Assembly (NCBI GenBank): GCA_973895155.1
Contig: OZ316892.1
Span: 18,228,001 to 18,292,000 of the forward strand
Direction: 5' to 3'
Length of the DNA: 64,000 nt
From: Marsupella aquatica
Taxonomy: Eukaryota; Marchantiophyta
How positions within the stretch are numbered: position 1 is the first letter of the stretch; each line of letters starts with the position of its first letter. The notes beneath the pieces were generated by a model, which saw only the letters and a list, made by a program, of their open reading frames with translations, was not told where the DNA came from and ran no database searches. Shown here piece by piece: positions 59,001 through 64,000 of this stretch. Both the position numbers and the translations under genes were made by a program.

Positions 59001-62000
59001 CCACTCCAAGGGAATGTCGAACTTCCTGCGGACTGTACGGAGAACTTCTTTTCCAATCTATACTGTCAATAAGAGCACATGCTTCTTTCATGATACTCCA
59101 AGGCGAGCCCCTGCTGGTACTGAGCTTTTCCTGAACAACGACTTCCACCACCAGCTCTCCATTCGGATTAGCCGGTATACGTTCACCATCATCTGAAAGT
59201 CCACACGGAGACCATGCAGCATCCTCCCAAACTAACTTAGCAGACTCAATGCGCTCATCACCTGTCAGAACAATGAATTCATTAGTTTGATACACTACCA
59301 GGAAAACCGAAAGTTACCGATCATAGTAGACGAGTTTACTAGAGAGAAGTTCTTGACCCGCAGAACAGACAAATCACTGAAGAAACAACCATCCCTTTGT
59401 TGAAAATTGCAAGCAGAAGAACTCCATGGCGAAGGATTGGTATTGAACAATTTGTAAGCACTCTTAAGTCAAGATATATCTGCTAGATCTGCAGAGAATA
59501 CCGGTTGGGACATTATCCGCAGTATGAACCAACCATTCCACACTTACCCCCTGAGACAGATAGCTAAAGAGCCACCACATGGACTCCAACAACAAGAGCC
59601 CTTTACATGTTTAGTGTGACATGAAGATGAACTCCATATTTGTGACACCAAAGAACTGGATGAACGATTCCTTTCTCACACAAGAATCTAAAGAAGCTGA
59701 AGCCAACTTCCGAGCCAAGATAAAAAGGGTGTTAGAGTTTCCATTGTTCGTCAACACGAGTACACGACTGGGCTCCTGCCCTCTGGAAAGGTAGTGTCAT
59801 GTTTAGTGTGATGAGATGAAAAATTCTCACCGACATAAGTTGCCTACAAATGATAGACCACTTCCAACTGAGAATATGTGCTAAAACATTACGGATCACC
59901 TGCTCACCTTTTACTGTAGTTTTGAGGATGAGTGGCATCATGACATCCCGCAATGCGTCCACAAATTCCAAAATTTTCTTGTTGGAACTTTTAGCCAACC
60001 TCTTCGAAGTTTTTTTGGATTTTAAAGTGGCCGAAAAATACAGACAGGGCCCAGATTCATTGCTGATGCGTGCTCCCATGCAATTGCAACCAGCTCTGAA
60101 AAATACAACAAGACTGTAAACTTAGTACGCAAAGATAAGAGCATGGGAAACAATTTTACAGGCTTGGGTTGCAGCACGAAGAGTTTCTTCAACTTTATCA
60201 ACTTCTCACCATTACATTCAGTTCAAACAAGTGCACGCTGATTTTTATTTCAGAGAAATCAGCTCCTAGTCTTGAGATTATTTTCCAATAGAAGAACAGG
60301 GCACGGGGCGAGGAGAAAACCGGCTGAAAAATATTGGATTTCCCAGGTAGTTACTGCCCATGATTTTGGAATAACTCTTGGTCTTGAATGCAGCCTCCAG
60401 CACACTCGCAACTCGCTCCATTTTTAGATTGATCTGAAATAGAGCTTTCTGCCGTTATCGAAGAAGCGAGTTCGACATGTCAGAAAGATCAACAATAAAT
60501 GAGGATAATGTCAATCTTCACCACGTTATTATTCAGTGATGATCACATATAAGGTTGGGGCCATCCTTACGACGATTAAAAATAGTCGGCATATTGCATC
60601 GTAGAGGAGTCAATGGACACAAACGTTGCATTGCCAATGCATACATCATTAAGGAACAGTTTCTCACTTTATCGAACTGAATATGTCCCACCCAAGGTAG
60701 TCGCAGTTTCAACCCATCCGCGATGCATTGGCTCCATTCTGGGGAATTTTCTGGTACGTATCTAATGTGACACGAATCCAACAATTAGACAACTGGACCT
60801 AGTGAACAAAAGCAAGGTTTTGCTTACAATCGGTATCAAAGAGTCTATACAATTAGGTCCGTCCAGCAATGATCTCTCTAGCATTGTCTACCTCCATAGC
60901 TAGCAGAGAATGACGACATCTACTTACGCCAAGGTCAACCTCGTCTACGGGAATTCGACACATTCCAAGTACTTGTAATAATACTACAACTATCACAAAA
61001 GCTTGCGGCCAAGGGAGAGGCACATACTCTATTGACATCGCTTTGGCGACCATGTCAATCGACACAGGTTGTAATTCATCTTGTATCCGTAAAGCACGCT
61101 TCTCTTCGCAGAAATTAGTATTGCATCGGCAAGGTTTCAGTCGAAGTATGTTACGACGATCTGAAGCCTTCAACTTTCCACCGCTTCGGGGAAATATTGT
61201 ATCCTGCAGTTAGGAAAGTAGATAAGCATAGTACATATGAAATGCCGAGATAACAAAATTCTACCTGTAACAGGCAAATGGGATGATTCAAGAATTTAAC
61301 TACCTGTAAAAGTGCCAATGGGCGAATCTTCTTTGATCCAACGTTATGACCTGCGTCCATCATGACCTGGTAGGCAGGTTGAGCGATGGCGGTAGCAGCC
61401 AAAATTCCCACTGCTTCACCTGGCAGAACAGTCTCCTTCCCTGCTGTAGTATCGTCGGACTTTGACTTGTTGGCACCATCATACGAAAACTGAATAATCT
61501 CTAATCCACATTTATTTCGGACTGTTCCATCGTAAGCAACGTGAACGTCTCGTAGAAACAGCATGAGTTTCTTAAAGAGTTCTCCTGGCTCGGCTACCTC
61601 TACACTCTTTCGGAGCAAATCTGCCCTCACGGCTATCGAATGGACATAAAACTCCAATGGATTCAAGCCATCAAGTAAGGAACTCCTGACTAGGCCTCGG
61701 GCCTCCCACCTTGCTTCACAGGACATTGAAGCTGCAAGACTGATCAGTTTTGCGTTATCCGTTATATTTAACAGATGTTCGCTTTTGTCCAGCTGCAAGC
61801 CTAGACTCCCAATTTGCTGAAGGACCTTTGAAAGGGAACCCTTGCTACCAGAGCGAACCATTGCTAACAACTGATTTTCGTCACTTATTTTCGATCCAAA
61901 CTCTTCCCCAATCTCGGAGAATTGCTGTTGAAAAAATGCCACAGCAATATCTTCCAGACCTTCCGGATATTTTAGGTCTCCTGTGGATCCCATATCCATG

Positions 62001-63665
62001 TCTGATTGAATGGCATCTAGTTTTTGGAACTTCTCATCAAAAATGAGCTCCTTATTAACTGCCATGTTTTGGGAATAATTAACACTGTCCATCAGCTCTT
62101 CAATCATCGTTTTCCGTGACTTTTCATCAGGAGCCACATAGAAATCTTTTAAACTCACACTAAACCCACGGGAAAGTAGCCACTCGCGTAACGCAGACTG
62201 AGAGCAATCCAAGTGACCCACTGCTGCATATGGACTGTACTGGGCAAGAGAACGCATTAGTCCATTCGGATTAGTTAGCCAGTTCCTTCTACTGTATGAC
62301 ACCAATTCCCCGTCTCGGATGTCAACAGCACCATCATTACTGCTGATGGAGAAACCCTCCGGGATCGTCAGGTCAATGACCTGTTTGCCTGTCCACATGG
62401 GACCTCTTGCTGACTTCAAAATCGCAGGAATGGGGAATCTTCTTGTGCTCCAAATCGCCATTTGGTACATTTCCTCCTTGTTTAAAAAGACAGGAGAGGC
62501 AGTCAGCAAATGTGTGGCCAGAATATTATCTTGTGACATGCCTATTATGGTTTCCCCATCTGGTGAGGGCAAAAGCTGCTCCGGTAATATCATCAACTGG
62601 TGCAGCTCCGCTTTAGCCTCTTCAGACTGAGGTACGAAGACATGCAGGCAGTCACCATCAAAATCGCCATGAAGAGGGGCACATACTGATGGGTTGATAG
62701 TAAAGACGCCGAGGTCCTGAATCTGTACCTTCAGAGCTAGCAGGGAATGCTTATGAAGCGAAGGGGGTCGATTAACATACACCAAATCTCCATCCTTGAT
62801 ATGACGATGGACAATATCGCCAATCTGGAGCCCATGGCTTGTTTTTCTGGTCACTTCTAATCGCTCTGATCCTCTGACCAGCCTCAAGGCTCCACAAGCC
62901 CTGTACCGTCCGAGAAGTGATTGTCCATTGTTTACATATTCCTGCAGCTTGTCGATATTCAACTTGTTTACCCGTTCAGGGATAGTCACGTGTTTTGCAA
63001 TTTGCTGAGGAATTCCAATTTCCTCAACTCCTAGATAAGGATCACCAGTAACTACATTTCGGGCCGAGTAACCACCTCGTTTCCCGAGCACATGTTTCTT
63101 CAGCCAGTCCAAACTCCATCTGCTATCCTTTTTCTGAACTCGGCCACCGTGATCTATTCTTTTCTTTTCCTTCCCGGGAACAGCCTGCAGTCACCAACGA
63201 TGGCCAGTTTAACAATCTCAGAAGTCCAATGAGCTGGACTGCAACTACCATATACGATCACCTTCACCCATTTCAGGTCAGTCAAGGTCCGGCCCAAATT
63301 TCAATAAAGCATATACACCTAGATTGACATCAAAAGTGCAGTACAGGATACACAAGCTCATTCACCGAAAGCCATCTCGCAAATCTTCTGGCAAATTCCA
63401 CAAAAACTGGCAAAGCTAACTTAGCTTTACGATGCAGGAGTGCTGATTATACACAATCGAAAGGAAAGAGATCGAGAATCAGAAAATATCTCGGGATGTA
63501 TTTCACCTTTGGGGCACCCTTTTCTCGGAGGTACTGTCCAAATAAGGACTGCAATGCGCTGCTCTCAATACTTGCAGCTTGGAACGATGGCTCGCCAAAC
63601 CTCGACTTCCTAATCGCATTGATTTTGTTAAGGAGTTTGTTGAAGATCAATGTGGCTCGATCACT
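56076..63665 (-). CDS. NRPE1: RNA polymerase V largest subunit, C-terminal 12 exons (5' end outside window)
   Basis: Pol V makes the scaffold transcripts for RNA-directed DNA methylation. Exons read down the minus strand, from high to low coordinate: 63665-63507, 63184-61304, 61203-61028, 60761-60668, 60433-60321, 60095-59908, 59261-58975, 58814-58641, 58510-58373, 58193-56935, 56578-56464, 56255-56076. Every GT-AG junction is phase-consistent, giving about 1587 residues here. The metal-binding loop is DFDGDCLH (62648-62665), with the Pol IV/V-type Cys after GD. The bridge-helix region is GEAVGILAATAIAQPAYQ. A large exon carries 15 tryptophans in WG or GW motifs, the AGO-binding platform that separates NRPE1 from NRPD1. 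The last two exons form a DeCL domain (TKCFFLVRTDGTEDDFSYHK). The N-terminal clamp exons lie beyond 64000. The exon 60433-60321 is the least certain. Confidence 0.93.
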
Positions 63666-64000
63666 CTGCGATCCACAAACACGAGCGCATCACCCCGGAC
63701 ATCAGTTCGGTTACATAATTCATTCAATGCAGACCCGTCCTCAAGGAATTGTACGAAACACACGCTGCAGCATATCACACCTTACACGTGCTATTCAGCC
63801 TCAAGGACATTATGTGCTGATCACGACAATCATCAGGACAGTGTGAACGAAACAGAGCCTCTACAAAATCGATGCGAATCCTCTCAAAATGCAACTTCTA
63901 CAATTCTATTTAGCATAGCCTGGTACAAGATCACTGGGTACAGTCTCCCAACAATCTGTTGGCAGTCCAAACTATTTAGTAACGCCAGGCCCTTCGTCAT
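63666..64000 (-). other. Probable intron of NRPE1
   Basis: No clamp-domain exon is recognisable in this stretch. It most likely belongs to an intron preceding the exon at 63507-63665. Confidence 0.4.

Noticed and set aside
56076-63665. NRPD1 (Pol IV) instead of NRPE1
   Set aside because: The long WG/GW platform between the catalytic part and the DeCL domain is the mark of Pol V.

Overview
The window reads as nuclear DNA of a land plant. Five spliced genes are recognisable or well supported. Four belong to plant families: a GPI mannosyltransferase I (PIG-M/PEANUT1), a mitochondrial EF-Tu, a THA8-like short PPR protein, and the largest subunit of RNA polymerase V with a WG/GW AGO-hook platform and a DeCL tail. 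The fifth is a small acidic, plastid-type conserved protein, and there is also a large disordered protein I do not recognise. Gene density is low (about one per 10 kb). Introns are many and mostly short to medium, splice sites are GT-AG, and intergenic DNA is full of copia elements and short tandem duplications. A non-seed plant (bryophyte or lycophyte) is my best inference; the sequence alone does not fix the species.

Layout. 1-3.7 kb: repeat-derived DNA (a retroelement-like coding fragment, 85-bp and 190-bp tandem duplications, a perfect 15-bp hairpin). 3.8-6.1 kb (+): PIG-M in four exons. 7.5-13.0 kb (-): an old, broken Ty1/copia element with both LTRs and an initiator-Met-tRNA primer site, split by a 995-bp element that has terminal inverted repeats and a tRNA-like segment. 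13.0-15.6 kb: satellite-like repeats, including a 116-bp unit. 15.7-16.7 kb (+): small plastid-type gene. 17-21 kb: no convincing gene; a 126-bp duplication and a 73-bp minisatellite. 21.37-25.97 kb (+): a young Ty1/copia insertion inside that minisatellite, with exact TTCTG target duplications and an intact 1133-codon pol. A deletion removed its gag, primer site and half of the 5' LTR. On the opposite strand, between pol and the 3' LTR, lies an intact ORF with an N-terminal membrane segment and a C-terminal RNase H1/viroplasmin-type hybrid-binding domain. This is the most unusual item in the window.

28.2-29.9 kb (+): 553-residue disordered protein. 31.3-33.3 kb: duplications and an element framed by two perfect inverted repeats (19 and 18 bp). 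36.3-42.0 kb (+): mitochondrial EF-Tu in 12 exons, all phases consistent. 44.8-49.8 kb: diverged units of a repeat about 1.45 kb long, with GA microsatellites. 50.5-51.5 kb: a second copy of the coding repeat seen at 0.6-1.0 kb. 51.8-54.1 kb (+): THA8-like PPR gene. 56.1-63.7 kb (-): NRPE1, twelve exons in the window, 5' end outside; it converges on the PPR gene.

The genes do not form a pathway. Organelle gene expression (EF-Tu, PPR, plastid protein) and ER GPI synthesis are housekeeping. Pol V is the polymerase that silences transposons of the kind filling the rest of the window, but that link is general knowledge, not evidence of local regulation.
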